Assembly: GCA_963701715.1 (NCBI GenBank)
Contig: CAVPAX010000002.1
Span: 159,446-223,445 of the forward strand
Origin: Methylotenera_A sp963701715
Lineage (GTDB): Bacteria; Pseudomonadota; Gammaproteobacteria; Burkholderiales; Methylophilaceae
DNA length: 64,000 nt
Direction: 5' to 3'
Positions 26,072 to 36,001 of this stretch are shown one piece after another. The number at the start of each line of letters is the position of its first letter. Within the stretch, counting starts at the first letter, position 1. Made by a program: the position numbers and the translations under genes. Under the pieces are notes generated by a model. That model was not told the origin of the DNA. It worked only from the letters and a program-made list of their open reading frames with translations, and searched no databases.

Positions 26072-27211
26072 TTACCTTCTGTTGCTACCCGCCACCATTT
26101 TAATTTCAAACAGGCGGCATTCCAGCGGCCCGTTGAACAATGGGGTGCGCTTACTAGGCGTAAGCCGCATCAGTTTTGGCAAACGCATGTCGTTGGTTAA
26201 AAAATAGGTATTCCAGCCGGCAAATTTGCGTTTGAGCGCTTCACCTATTTTGGGGTAAAGCAATGCTAACTCTTCATCCTCACCAATCCGCACGCCATAA
26301 GGCGGATTGGCAATCAATATGCCACTTTCGGCGGGCGGAATGACATCGGTGATATTAGTTTGCGACAACTGCACAGCCTCCAACAAGCCTGCCTCGCTCA
26401 GATTTTGCTTGGCCACACGCACAGCGCGCAAATCACTATCGCTGCCGTAAAGTTTCTGAAAACTTACTGGCTGCACTTGTTTTAGTGCAGTGTTCTTAAT
26501 TTTTCTCCAGGTGTCACTTTCAAAATTTTTAAGTTTCTCGAAACCAAAATCTCTCTTAAGGCCTGGCGCAATATTGAGCGCCATCATCGCGGCTTCCAGC
26601 AGAAATGTTCCGCTGCCGCACATCGGGTCTAATAACGGTTGCCCGGGTTTCCAGCCCGATAATTGCAAAATCCCTGCCGCGAGATTTTCGCGCAGCGGCG
26701 CCTCAATACTGGCTTTGCGGTTGCCGCGCTGATATAGGGCATCACCAGAAGTGTCTACATAGAACTGATAACTATCGGCAGTTAAATAGGCATGAATGCG
26801 CACTGCCGGTGTTTTGGTATCAATATATGGCCTACTGCCAACCACTTGTCTAAATTTGTCGCAAACCGCATCCTTAATGCGCAATGTGGCAAATTCCAGG
26901 CTTTTCAAAGGACACTTTACGCCAGTCACTTTCACCATAAAATCATGTTTGACATCAAACCAGTTTGGCCAATTGAGCTTATACGCGGCCTGGTATAAAT
27001 CATCTTCTGTCGCATAATTGCCGCGCCCACCTGCATCAAGATTCGCGTAGCGATACGCGAGTGTAGATTAGCCGAATAGCAGACAGACAAGCTCGCCCGC
27101 GAAGCTCACGCCCCCTTCGGTCGGCTTGATGTCTTTTGCGCCGACTGCCTGCAACTCCTCATGTAATAAGGCTTCCAGCCCGCGCGGGCAAGTGGCAAAA
27201 TATTGATTCAT
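26072..27211 (-). pseudogene. RlmL-type 23S rRNA (guanine-N2) methyltransferase gene disrupted by two frameshifts
   Basis: Reading from the ATG at 27211 gives a good RlmL N-terminus (MNQYFATCPRGLEALLHEEL ... GGVSFAGEL), then a stop at 27070-27068. In the +1 frame the same DNA reads CYSANLHSRIATRILMQVG, the conserved segment that belongs next. The original frame then resumes with RGNYATEDDLYQAAYKLNW and runs unbroken through the THUMP remainder to the methylase core (LDPMCGSGTFLLEAAM, IANPPYGVRI) at 26072. So two compensating single-base changes lie about 70 bp apart, near 27090 and 27010. The C-terminal 288 residues from an internal Met at 26938 remain open. The enzyme would methylate 23S rRNA at the G2445-type site using S-adenosylmethionine. 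Either a recent pseudogene or two consensus errors; the otherwise intact reading favours neither strongly. Confidence 0.8.
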
Positions 27212-27232
27212 TATTTCTCTTTTATTTAAAAA

Positions 27233-28018
27233 TTAAACCGGAAGAAGCTGCTTGTTGTCATGCGGGTTATGTTCGCAAAGTTTTTCTAAAAAACTTAAAA
27301 ATTCAATTTTGTGATCATGCTCAAGTATTTTTGCACGCTCTCGCAAATTGACGATGCGCAAATCTGGCAACTGCTTAAAAGCAAACACAATAATGTTACC
27401 TGGCTTGCCTGTAGGAAGCATCAGTACACGGTTTTCAAAGCTTTGTTCCATCCGTTGCAGATAAATATCAAAATTTTTATCACTTCCCCATAAATTTATC
27501 GCAAAAATACCGTCGCCTGTCAGCGTCATCTCGCAGCTATCAAAAAAATCCTGTGTACAAAAATCTGGTGGGATTCCATCGCTATCAAAAGCATCAATCA
27601 TCAGTACATCAGCACTATTTTGATGATTCGCTAAATGCTCGATGCCATCAGCCTCGATAATATTAAACCTTGCATCATTTTCCGGCACATAAAAATGGCT
27701 GCGGGCGGTTGAAATTACTTGCGGATTGATTTCTACGACCGTCTGATGAATCTCGGGACAGGTTGCATAAATGTATTTTTGTACCGAGCCGCCGCCCAAG
27801 CCTATACTCAACGCATATTTAATCGTTTTCGAAAACAACAAGAAACACATCATGCCACGTGAATAGGCCAACTCCAGTGCAAAAGGAGCTTTTACCCGCA
27901 TACTGCTCTGGATAGTCATCGAACCCAAATATAAAGAGCGCACGCCTTCCACCTCGATAACTTCAACAACGCTGCCATCGCGCACACTTTTATGGATTTT
28001 ACTTTTGAAATTCCACAT
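27233..28018 (-). CDS. Spermidine synthase-like (polyamine aminopropyltransferase family) protein
   Basis: A 261-residue protein of the spermidine synthase fold: a Rossmann motif SIGLGGGSVQKYIY, an acidic ribose-binding residue in VVEINPQVI, ADGIEHLAN, and the catalytic-loop-like MIDAFDSDGIPP. The N-terminal beta domain is short (about 60 residues) and the SAM/polyamine-specific residues differ from SpeE. Many proteins of this type near RNA-processing genes are of unknown substrate, so aminopropyl transfer is not assured. It lies 11 bp after the RNase II-like gene and 22 bp before the rlmL-type gene, so all three are probably one operon. Confidence 0.8.
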   Translation of the reverse strand: MWNFKSKIHKSVRDGSVVEVIEVEGVRSLYLGSMTIQSSMRVKAPFALELAYSRGMMCFLLFSKTIKYALSIGLGGGSVQKYIYATCPEIHQTVVEINPQVISTARSHFYVPENDARFNIIEADGIEHLANHQNSADVLMIDAFDSDGIPPDFCTQDFFDSCEMTLTGDGIFAINLWGSDKNFDIYLQRMEQSFENRVLMLPTGKPGNIIVFAFKQLPDLRIVNLRERAKILEHDHKIEFLSFLEKLCEHNPHDNKQLLPV

Positions 28019-28029
28019 CTATTTTTCCG

Positions 28030-29904
28030 TTAAATCTCGACACTCTCTTCAATGACTGCAATAGGTGCAGCTTCGACAACACCTTTAAATTTGCAGCTTA
28101 ATTCCATCAACAAAGTATCTATATGTTTGATTTCTAATAATACTTTGGTACCGACTTTTAAATCTGGCAAACTGGGGACCTTGGTAATGTAGAACATATT
28201 ATCTATACGTACCAAATTTTCCCGCCAAACTGTTGCTGTCACTTCTGCCAGCTTCTCCTGAATCAAATACTGCAGGCACCAGTAACGCTCCATGCGTGTT
28301 TGAAACTCACTATAGGCATTATAGGTTTGATCAAAATTGCGAATAATGACATTAAGTTTGCCATCCTGCACGTTATAAGGCGCAGGCTCTGCTTTTAACA
28401 TCGCAATCAGTTGCCGCTGATTAATTAGATCTACCGCACGACGTAGAGGTGATGTGCACCATGTATACTGTGCTACTCCCAAGCCTTGATGCTGCTCTGC
28501 GGTTGATGTCATGAATACTTTGCCACCAGTTTGTGCGCGGTAAACCGCTGCTAACCCGCTATCTTTTAGCAAACCGCCCCAATGACTGTTGGCAAAAATC
28601 ATCAGTTCTGCCACCAGCATATCCATAGGAGAACCACGCTCGCGGGGCACAATACTCACAATGCCATCAGTCACATAAAAGTTATAATCGATCAGTGGCG
28701 GACGATTAGGATCGTACTTACCCCTAGCTTTTTCCAATGTTACAGCCAGATCAAATAGAAATTTAAGCTTACCCCAATAAGGATGACCGCTATCGGCCTC
28801 TAAAGTATTTTCATTAAAAAATGGTTCCAGCGCATCATGCCGTAAGTTGTCGGCGATTTTAATTCGCTCAATACGCGTTTCAGTTGCAGCAATCACAAAA
28901 TCAGGTGTAACTTCGCAATAGAAACTCAACGACGGCTTGATTTCACCCGCATCCAGGCTGAATGGTTTTACTACACTGTCCGGCAGCATGGTGATTTTAT
29001 TACCGGGCATATATACCGTAGAGAGCCGACGTAGAACAATAGCATCCAAAGCTGTGTCAGGCTGCACGCTCAAAGCCGGTGCAGCGATATGAATGCCTAC
29101 GCGCATATTGCCGTTAGCTAAAGTTTCCATACTGAAGGCGTCATCGATTTCCGTGGTAGTAGCGTCATCAATACTGAAACATTCTGCCCTTGCCAAAGGC
29201 AAATCCTGTGGGATGGCTGGCAGATCAAAATTAGGGAAACCTGTACCTTCGCTATACATTTCACGCAAAAAAGCGCCGAGATGATAATCATGGGCATTTT
29301 TGATTAAGCCACAATCGTGCATGACACTTAATGCCAGCCTGCCCGAAGTCTGTGCCGCTTCGTCTATCGATTTCCACTCCAGCGAATTTTTGTCTGGATT
29401 GTATATAAGACCTTCAGCCTTATGAATAAAGGCTTCTGGTAATACTTTATTATTTAATTGCTGCACCCAGATTGCCATCTGTTCGGCTTGCAGTCTTTTA
29501 CGCTCAACAGCCGCAAGCGCAAGTTTTAAAGTTTCCGCAGGCGCGGCTTTGTAACGTCCTTTGCCTTTACGATAAAAATAAATCGGCGCGCTATGCAGCT
29601 TAATCGCCGTGGCCGCCAATTCGATTGCACTAGGTTTTTTGCCATAATATTCTGTAGCCAAATCTTCAAAGCCAAACTCAGGCTCGCCGCAACATTCCCA
29701 CAAAAACTCAATATCCAACTTATCTGCCTCGGCAGAAGCCGCGTCCATAAAGCCTTCCAGAGCAACATCAAATTGCAGCAAAACAGCATTAGATTTAATT
29801 TTAGAGCGTTTACCAGATAAAGATTCTATTTGCATCGAACCTGGGTTTTCAGACATCACCGAGGCCACTTTAAAATGGCCTTCTTCTTCGTAAAAAATAT
29901 TCAT
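28030..29904 (-). CDS. RNase II/RNB-family 3'-5' exoribonuclease
   Basis: The RNB catalytic domain starts near residue 240 with ECFSIDDATTTEIDDAFSM, carrying the Asp cluster that binds the two metal ions (one of the four acidic positions is Glu, as in plant and cyanobacterial RNR1-type enzymes). It continues with GIHIAAPAL, MPGNKITMLPDSVVKPFSL and a C-terminal S1-like segment. RNB enzymes degrade single-stranded RNA processively. At about 624 residues it is close to E. coli RNase II (644) but lacks clear N-terminal cold-shock domains. I chose the ATG at 29904; a TTG at 29931 would add nine residues. It is divergent from the CobW gene, 48 bp apart. Confidence 0.9.
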   Translation of the reverse strand: MNIFYEEEGHFKVASVMSENPGSMQIESLSGKRSKIKSNAVLLQFDVALEGFMDAASAEADKLDIEFLWECCGEPEFGFEDLATEYYGKKPSAIELAATAIKLHSAPIYFYRKGKGRYKAAPAETLKLALAAVERKRLQAEQMAIWVQQLNNKVLPEAFIHKAEGLIYNPDKNSLEWKSIDEAAQTSGRLALSVMHDCGLIKNAHDYHLGAFLREMYSEGTGFPNFDLPAIPQDLPLARAECFSIDDATTTEIDDAFSMETLANGNMRVGIHIAAPALSVQPDTALDAIVLRRLSTVYMPGNKITMLPDSVVKPFSLDAGEIKPSLSFYCEVTPDFVIAATETRIERIKIADNLRHDALEPFFNENTLEADSGHPYWGKLKFLFDLAVTLEKARGKYDPNRPPLIDYNFYVTDGIVSIVPRERGSPMDMLVAELMIFANSHWGGLLKDSGLAAVYRAQTGGKVFMTSTAEQHQGLGVAQYTWCTSPLRRAVDLINQRQLIAMLKAEPAPYNVQDGKLNVIIRNFDQTYNAYSEFQTRMERYWCLQYLIQEKLAEVTATVWRENLVRIDNMFYITKVPSLPDLKVGTKVLLEIKHIDTLLMELSCKFKGVVEAAPIAVIEESVEI

Positions 29905-29952
29905 AGCCGCTATTTTACATGGCTTTGGCAAACGCTCTGCTAAAATACTGCG

Positions 29953-30954
29953 ATGGACAATCGCATTCCCGTCACACTACTCACCGGCTTTCTTGGCTCA
30001 GGCAAAACTACTTTGCTCAATCATTTGTTGGCACAGCCGCAAATGAAAGACAGCGCAGTCATCATCAATGAGATTGGTGAGGCGGGTCTGGACCACATTC
30101 TCGCAACCCAGGTAGATAGTGAGCAAATTGCTGACAATACCGTGCTATTAAGTTCTGGCTGCGTGTGCTGCACACTTAAAAATGAGCTGGCAGACACCAT
30201 GCGTGATTTGTTTTTTAAACGCGCGCTGCAAGCGATTCCGCAGTTTAACCGCATCGTCATCGAAACCACCGGCATGGCTGACCCCGGGCCGATTTTAGCT
30301 AATTTAATGAACGAGCCTGTGATTGAAAGCGTGTTTAGGCTAGATGCTGTTGTCGTCACTATCGACAGCGACTATGGCTTACAACAATTACAAGAGCATG
30401 CAGAAGCACGTAAACAGGCGGCTGTGGCAGATGTTTTATTGCTCACCAAAACAGACTTGGCCGCGCCAGAACAGTTGGTCGAGCTTAAAGAAAAACTCAT
30501 TGAGATCAATCCTGGTGCGGCGCAGCATAAAATTCAGCACGGCAACATCGAACCGGATTTCATTATCGACGTCGGGCTATTCGACCCATCCGGCAAACGC
30601 GCTGAGCCGCAGCGCTGGCTGCGCGTACCGCTTAAGCCTGCAAGCATGCTTAAGCAGCACAACGAAGAAATCAGAAGTTTTACCGTTACTCTGCCCAGCC
30701 CATTGAATTGGCACGATTTAAAACCCGTTATTTTAAAGCTTTGCCAAACGCATGGCGCAAACCTATTGCGTCTCAAAGGCATTATCCATGCGGCAGACCA
30801 ACCTGCGCCACTGGCGATTCACGCCGTGCATTTCACGCCCTACCCGCCAACGCTATTAGAAGGCTGGAATGAAGAAGAACCGACAAATCGCATCGTGATT
30901 ATCGGCAAAGATTTGGATGAAAAGGGGATTAGAAAGATGTTGACGCAGTTTTAA
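29953..30954 (+). CDS. CobW/P47K-family metal-chaperone GTPase
   Basis: A 333-residue G3E GTPase: Walker A GFLGSGKTTLLNHLL near residue 10, Walker B-type IVIETTGMADPGP, guanine-specificity LLTKTDL, and the metal-binding motif GCVCCTL. The C-terminal CobW_C domain (about residues 225-330) is present. Such proteins deliver zinc or other metals to client enzymes, or serve cobalamin synthesis; no cobalamin or Zur-type neighbour is present, so the metal is not assigned. It is convergent with, and ends 6 bp before, the TonB-like gene. Confidence 0.92.
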   Translation: MDNRIPVTLLTGFLGSGKTTLLNHLLAQPQMKDSAVIINEIGEAGLDHILATQVDSEQIADNTVLLSSGCVCCTLKNELADTMRDLFFKRALQAIPQFNRIVIETTGMADPGPILANLMNEPVIESVFRLDAVVVTIDSDYGLQQLQEHAEARKQAAVADVLLLTKTDLAAPEQLVELKEKLIEINPGAAQHKIQHGNIEPDFIIDVGLFDPSGKRAEPQRWLRVPLKPASMLKQHNEEIRSFTVTLPSPLNWHDLKPVILKLCQTHGANLLRLKGIIHAADQPAPLAIHAVHFTPYPPTLLEGWNEEEPTNRIVIIGKDLDEKGIRKMLTQF

Positions 30955-30960
30955 TTTTTC

Positions 30961-31848
30961 TTAAAGTGCAGCTTTGTAGTTTTGCCCAAAAAATTCCATC
31001 ATTAAAAAATCTTCCAGTTCTGCGCTGTCTTCTACTTTTGCCGACTTAATCACGGTACGCCCCAAACGGTGCGATTCCCAATTAAAATCACCTTGATAAT
31101 GCTCGCGGATCAACCCAATCATTCTTCTGATCATTACCAGCCTCACATCCTGACCTGTGCTGGCTTCAACTTCAAAATATTGTCGTGTAGATGAGCTGTA
31201 ATCATTGCGCCAGCCAAGAAATGTAAAGCTCGCACTACGGCTGCTTAAACTGGTAATTTCAAAAATACCATTGGTGCCATTTTGAAAATTACTTTTAATT
31301 TTTGCGTCCCTTTTTTCTTCCTCACTTGGGCCAGCTTCACGCGCGGCAGCTTCGGCATTTATTTTTGCGGCTTCGCGCTCAAATTGTTCGCGTTCAGCAC
31401 GTTTAGCATTTACATACGCCATCATGTCCACCGGCGCATCTTTAGGTTTAGTTTCGGCTGGCGGCAATATTTCTGGCGAAGCTTTATTAGTTGCCAGCAC
31501 ATCCGGCACTTTAAATGTTGGCGAATTTTGCTTTTTATTCGATTTTTGCGTAATCACCTTTTGTTTCTTAACTGGCTCTGGAAGCGGCTCTGGTATTGGC
31601 TCTCGAGGCAATGGTTCAGCAACCACTTCCGGTTGTGCAAGCACCACCTGAAATGGCGGCGGCTCTTTTTTCTGATCCGTCTGAAATTTTGGCATCACAA
31701 TAAAAAGAATGATTGCGTGAATCAATATGGAAACTATTAGGGCAATGAAGGTATTTCGACTGATGTTGAAACGAATCAGCTTGTCACCTTTAGGTGTCAG
31801 CAAAAAATCCTCAAAAGTGTAGTCTGTCGAAAGCTTTGTTGTCATCAA
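30961..31848 (-). CDS. TonB-like, single-TM, proline-rich protein of unknown function
   Basis: The 295-residue product has a cytoplasmic N-terminus of about 27 residues, one membrane helix (about residues 31-52, IALIVSILIHAIILFIVMP), then a Pro/Glu/Lys-rich periplasmic stretch (PREPIPEPLPEPVKKQK) like TonB, a charged coiled-coil-like region (about 140-185) and a C-terminal domain of about 110 residues. That domain, beginning NGIFEITSLSSRSASFTFLGW, does not resemble the TonB C-terminal fold that I know. The start overlaps the hrpA stop by 4 bp (ATGA), so the two are translationally coupled. It may be an energy-transducing or envelope-spanning protein; no function is claimed. Confidence 0.75.
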   Translation of the reverse strand: MMTTKLSTDYTFEDFLLTPKGDKLIRFNISRNTFIALIVSILIHAIILFIVMPKFQTDQKKEPPPFQVVLAQPEVVAEPLPREPIPEPLPEPVKKQKVITQKSNKKQNSPTFKVPDVLATNKASPEILPPAETKPKDAPVDMMAYVNAKRAEREQFEREAAKINAEAAAREAGPSEEEKRDAKIKSNFQNGTNGIFEITSLSSRSASFTFLGWRNDYSSSTRQYFEVEASTGQDVRLVMIRRMIGLIREHYQGDFNWESHRLGRTVIKSAKVEDSAELEDFLMMEFFGQNYKAAL

Positions 31849-34800
31849 GAATTAGTTAAATCTTGCCATGTTTTTTCAAGTCGCTTAATGGAGACTGGAA
31901 ATGGTGTCTTGAGTTCCTGTGCAAACAATGAAACACGTAGCTCCTCTATCAGCCAGCGATAGTCCTGTAAGGCACTTGGAATAAGGCTTCCAGAGGCATT
32001 AATTTGATTTATTTTATCCTGCCATTTTTGCCAGATTAAACCAATGCTCGCCGCATTTTTGCCGTCGCGCTCCGGATTAGCAGGCTGTTTTTCGATACGC
32101 AACCGCAAGGCTTTTAAATAGCGCGGGATATGTTGCAAATAGTCCCAGGGCGTTTTGCTGAAACAACCTTTATAAACCAGCAAACCCACTTGGGTGTCTA
32201 AATCTCGCTTAAGCCGATTAATCGTTGCAGGCATTTTTGCTTGCTGATTCATTAAAAGCTGATACTCTGTTGCTATCGCTTGCGCCTGCCTTGCAACTGC
32301 TTGAGTCACCGCGGGCAGCCTTGTTCTAGCACGAGCTTTGAGCTTCATAAAATCTGCATTGGTACGCGGAAGCTCATCTTCACCAATAAACGCGCGGTCT
32401 GCAATGGCAATTAGCATATCTTCACGCAATTCGTCCGGCGACATGATATTTCTTAAGCTAAGTGCATATTGATTAAAATTCGGCAAGCTTTTTTCCAGCT
32501 GCTTTATTTGCTCTTTTAACTCAAAGCGCATCAAACGGCACACACCTTTACGATGACTTAGTTCTGCTTCGCTTTCTGTATCAAACAACCTCACCGAAAC
32601 CGCTTCAATATCGTCTTCCAGCGCAGGATAACCAGTCACTTTTAGGCCATCACGCTCGAAACTCAAGGTTCGTGGCAAATCGCCAAAATCCCATTGTTTT
32701 AAGCCGGTTTTCTCAATGTCGGGTGAGGTGTTTCTAAAGGTAAGCTGCGCGGCTGAGCCAAGTTGCTTCTTCAGCGCATTCCAATCGCGCCCCATCGCCA
32801 GCTCACGGCCCGCATCGTCTAACACACTAAAGTTCATTAAATGATGTGGTGGAATTTCACTTAAACTCCAGTCTTCTTTACTGATTTTTAACGTGGTCTT
32901 TTGCTGAATATAGGCAGCCAGCGTTTCAAGTAATGGTGCCATTGGCTTATTTTCGATATACCCTAGAAACCCTGTCACAAATTCTGGCACCGGGACACAC
33001 ACGCGGCGATAGGTTTTTGGCAAGACTTTTATCAAATAAGTCAGCTTTTCTCGTAACATGCCTGGCACCAGCCATTCTGTTGGCATTGGATCCAGTTGGT
33101 TTAATAAAGCCAGTGGTACGGCTGCGGTTACACCATCCAACACATGTCCGGGCTCAAAACGATACTTCAGGCTGATTTCTACGCCATCTAATAAAATTTT
33201 TTCAGGAAACTGCACTGCAGTCACCGCATCTGCACCATGGCGCATCAAATCATCGCGCGTGAGGTATAACAATCTGGGATTGAGTTTTTCAGCGTCCATA
33301 CGCCATTTTTCAAAACTCGCAGCGTTGAAAATATCTGCAGGAATTTTGCTATCATAAAACGCAAACAATTGATGCTCATCTATTAAGACATCCTGTCGCC
33401 GCGCCTTGTGTTCCAGCTCTTCTACTTCGGCAATGAGTTTCTCATTCGCGATAAAAAATGCTGCACGTGTGTCAAATTCTCCATTTGCCAGAGCTTCGCG
33501 AATAAATATCTCACGAGATTCCTTTGGGTTAATCGGCCCGTAATGTACACGCCGCTTGGGAATGATGGTGAGTCCGTACAAAGAAACACGTTCCCAGGCA
33601 TTCACCATACCCATTTTTCTGTCCCAGCGCGGGTCGGAGTACTGACTCTCGGACAAACCGCGTGTCAGCGGCTCTATCCAATCCGGTTCAATTTTGGCCA
33701 CACAGCGCGCATATAGCTTGCTGGTATCCACCAGTTCTGCCGCAATCACCCACTTAGGCCGAGCTTTCTTAAGACTTGAGCCGGGCGCAATATGGAAACG
33801 TATGCCACGCGCTCCAGCGTATGATTCACTTTCGCCATCTTTGAAACCGATATTGCCTAGCAAGCCCGCCAGTAAAGCTTTATGGACTTGCTCATATGTA
33901 GCTTCCTTTTCGTTGCGCTTAAACCCCATTTCCTCAACAATTTCCAACAGTTGCCCGTGCAGCTCACGCCATTCTTTCAGTCGCAAAAATGAAAGGAAAT
34001 TACTGTGACATTGATTCAGCAAATCCTTATTGGATTTTTTAGTTTTAAGTGCATTGTCGAAAAAATCCCATAACTTGAGATACCCCATAAAATCTGAGCT
34101 ATCAGCAGCGAATTTACTATGCGCCTGATCGGCTGCTTCGCGCTTATCCATTGGGCGCTCACGCGGGTCTTGAATACTTAAGACGCTAGCAATAATCAGA
34201 ATTTCTTTTAAACAATGCTCACGTTTTGCGGCTAGAATCATGCGGCCTACACGTGGATCGAGTGGCAATTTGGCAAGCTGCAAGCCAGTTTCGGTAATTT
34301 GCCTTTGTGCATTCACCGCGCCTAATTCTTGCAGCAGCAAATACCCATCGGCAATCAAACGTGAACTTGGTGCTTCAATAAATGGAAACTCAGTGACATC
34401 ACCTAGCCGTAACGCCGCCATGCGCAAGATTACCGCGGCGAGCGAACTGCGTAGAATTTCCGGCTCGGTGAATTCAGAGCGTCCGTTAAAATCTTCTTCG
34501 GAATAAAGCCGCACACAAATACCGTTAGAAACGCGCCCGCAACGTCCTGCACGCTGCTTGGCTGCTGCCTGAGATATTTTCTCTATCTGCAACTGCTCAA
34601 CCTTGGCGCGCGGGCTGTAGCGATTCACCCGAGCCAAGCCAGCATCGATCACATATTTGATGCCCGGCACAGTGAGTGAGGTTTCTGCCACATTAGTCGC
34701 CAGCACAATGCGGCGCAAGCTATGCGGTTTGAATATTTTTTGCTGATCTTCAATAGAAAGCCGTGCAAACAGCGGGAGCACTTCGATATGTTTGAGCTTG

Positions 34801-35903
34801 GCAGAGCGCCCTTGGTATTTGCGTAAATGGTCGGCGACATCGCGAATCTCGCGCTCGCCAGGCAGAAACACCAGAATATCGCCATCACCTTGACGCAGCA
34901 AATCGTCAGCTGCGTCTAAAATCGCTTCTTCGATAGCCTCTTCTTCGTCATCCTCCTCCAGCCAGCGCGCTTCGGTCTTTGCTTTACGTGCGATTCCAAA
35001 TATCGTCTCGTCTTCTAAATCAAATTGTGCATTTTCAGCGCCAGCCGATTCTTTCGCACGGAACCCTGCTTTGCCGAGTGGCCGGTAACGAATCTCAACC
35101 GGATAAGTGCGACCAGAAACTTCAATCACCGGTGCGTCGTTAAAATGTTTTGAAAATCTATCTGCGTCTATGGTTGCAGAAGTCACAATGATTTTTAAAT
35201 CAGGCCGTTTTGGTAATAATTGTTTGAGATAACCTAAAAGAAAGTCGATATTCAGACTGCGCTCGTGCGCCTCATCGATAATAATGGTGTCGTATGCATT
35301 CAGAAATTTGTCGCCCTGCGTTTCGGCCAGCAAAATACCGTCCGTCATCAGCTTGATGTAACTGGATTCTGAAAGTTTATCGTTAAAGCGCACCTTATAG
35401 CCGACCACTTCACCTAGGGGGCTTTGCAGTTCCTGCGCGATACGGCTGGCCACAGAGCGCGCTGCTATACGGCGCGGCTGTGTGTGGCCGATTAAACCAG
35501 AAACACCACGGCCAAGCTCTAGACAGATTTTCGGCAACTGGGTGGTTTTGCCACTGCCTGTTTCACCGCACACAATCACGACCTGATTTTTCTTTATAGC
35601 TTCAGAAATTTCATCACGTCGGCTTGAAACAGGCAGTTCTAGCGGATATTCCGGCTTAGGTAAACTGGCTAAGCGCTGTTGATATTTCTGCTGAGACTTG
35701 TGTATTGTTTGTGCAATTTCACCCAAAAGGCGTTGTGCCTTTGATATCGAATTTTCATTAGCCAACTTCTGCAAATCAGCCACATCACGCAGCTTGCGAC
35801 GCAAACCATGACGATCCGACAACATACAGATTTGCAACACTGTTTCTAGATTGGCAGGATTTAATACAAAAGATTGCTGATTCACAAGTTTATTGGCATT
35901 CAT
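31845..35903 (-). CDS. hrpA: ATP-dependent RNA helicase HrpA
   Basis: A 1352-residue DEAH-box helicase, the length typical of HrpA (E. coli 1300). Motifs in order: Walker A CGETGSGKTTQLPKICLELG, the DEAH box IIIDEAHERSLNIDFLLGYL, SAT (TSATID), the second RecA domain with VLATNVAETSLTVPGI and QRAGRCGRV, then the HA2/OB regions and the long HrpA-specific C-terminal domain. It is implicated in mRNA processing and in rescuing stalled or collided ribosomes in E. coli. The downstream TonB-like gene overlaps it by 4 bp. Confidence 0.96.
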   Translation of the reverse strand: MNANKLVNQQSFVLNPANLETVLQICMLSDRHGLRRKLRDVADLQKLANENSISKAQRLLGEIAQTIHKSQQKYQQRLASLPKPEYPLELPVSSRRDEISEAIKKNQVVIVCGETGSGKTTQLPKICLELGRGVSGLIGHTQPRRIAARSVASRIAQELQSPLGEVVGYKVRFNDKLSESSYIKLMTDGILLAETQGDKFLNAYDTIIIDEAHERSLNIDFLLGYLKQLLPKRPDLKIIVTSATIDADRFSKHFNDAPVIEVSGRTYPVEIRYRPLGKAGFRAKESAGAENAQFDLEDETIFGIARKAKTEARWLEEDDEEEAIEEAILDAADDLLRQGDGDILVFLPGEREIRDVADHLRKYQGRSAKLKHIEVLPLFARLSIEDQQKIFKPHSLRRIVLATNVAETSLTVPGIKYVIDAGLARVNRYSPRAKVEQLQIEKISQAAAKQRAGRCGRVSNGICVRLYSEEDFNGRSEFTEPEILRSSLAAVILRMAALRLGDVTEFPFIEAPSSRLIADGYLLLQELGAVNAQRQITETGLQLAKLPLDPRVGRMILAAKREHCLKEILIIASVLSIQDPRERPMDKREAADQAHSKFAADSSDFMGYLKLWDFFDNALKTKKSNKDLLNQCHSNFLSFLRLKEWRELHGQLLEIVEEMGFKRNEKEATYEQVHKALLAGLLGNIGFKDGESESYAGARGIRFHIAPGSSLKKARPKWVIAAELVDTSKLYARCVAKIEPDWIEPLTRGLSESQYSDPRWDRKMGMVNAWERVSLYGLTIIPKRRVHYGPINPKESREIFIREALANGEFDTRAAFFIANEKLIAEVEELEHKARRQDVLIDEHQLFAFYDSKIPADIFNAASFEKWRMDAEKLNPRLLYLTRDDLMRHGADAVTAVQFPEKILLDGVEISLKYRFEPGHVLDGVTAAVPLALLNQLDPMPTEWLVPGMLREKLTYLIKVLPKTYRRVCVPVPEFVTGFLGYIENKPMAPLLETLAAYIQQKTTLKISKEDWSLSEIPPHHLMNFSVLDDAGRELAMGRDWNALKKQLGSAAQLTFRNTSPDIEKTGLKQWDFGDLPRTLSFERDGLKVTGYPALEDDIEAVSVRLFDTESEAELSHRKGVCRLMRFELKEQIKQLEKSLPNFNQYALSLRNIMSPDELREDMLIAIADRAFIGEDELPRTNADFMKLKARARTRLPAVTQAVARQAQAIATEYQLLMNQQAKMPATINRLKRDLDTQVGLLVYKGCFSKTPWDYLQHIPRYLKALRLRIEKQPANPERDGKNAASIGLIWQKWQDKINQINASGSLIPSALQDYRWLIEELRVSLFAQELKTPFPVSIKRLEKTWQDLTNS

Positions 35904-36001
35904 AAAAGTAAAATTTTATCATGCAGATCGCATGCTCCTTCAGGAATCAACCAATATGACAGCCCAAGGATAGAAAGTACTATTTGTATAACATAAGTAG
36001 G

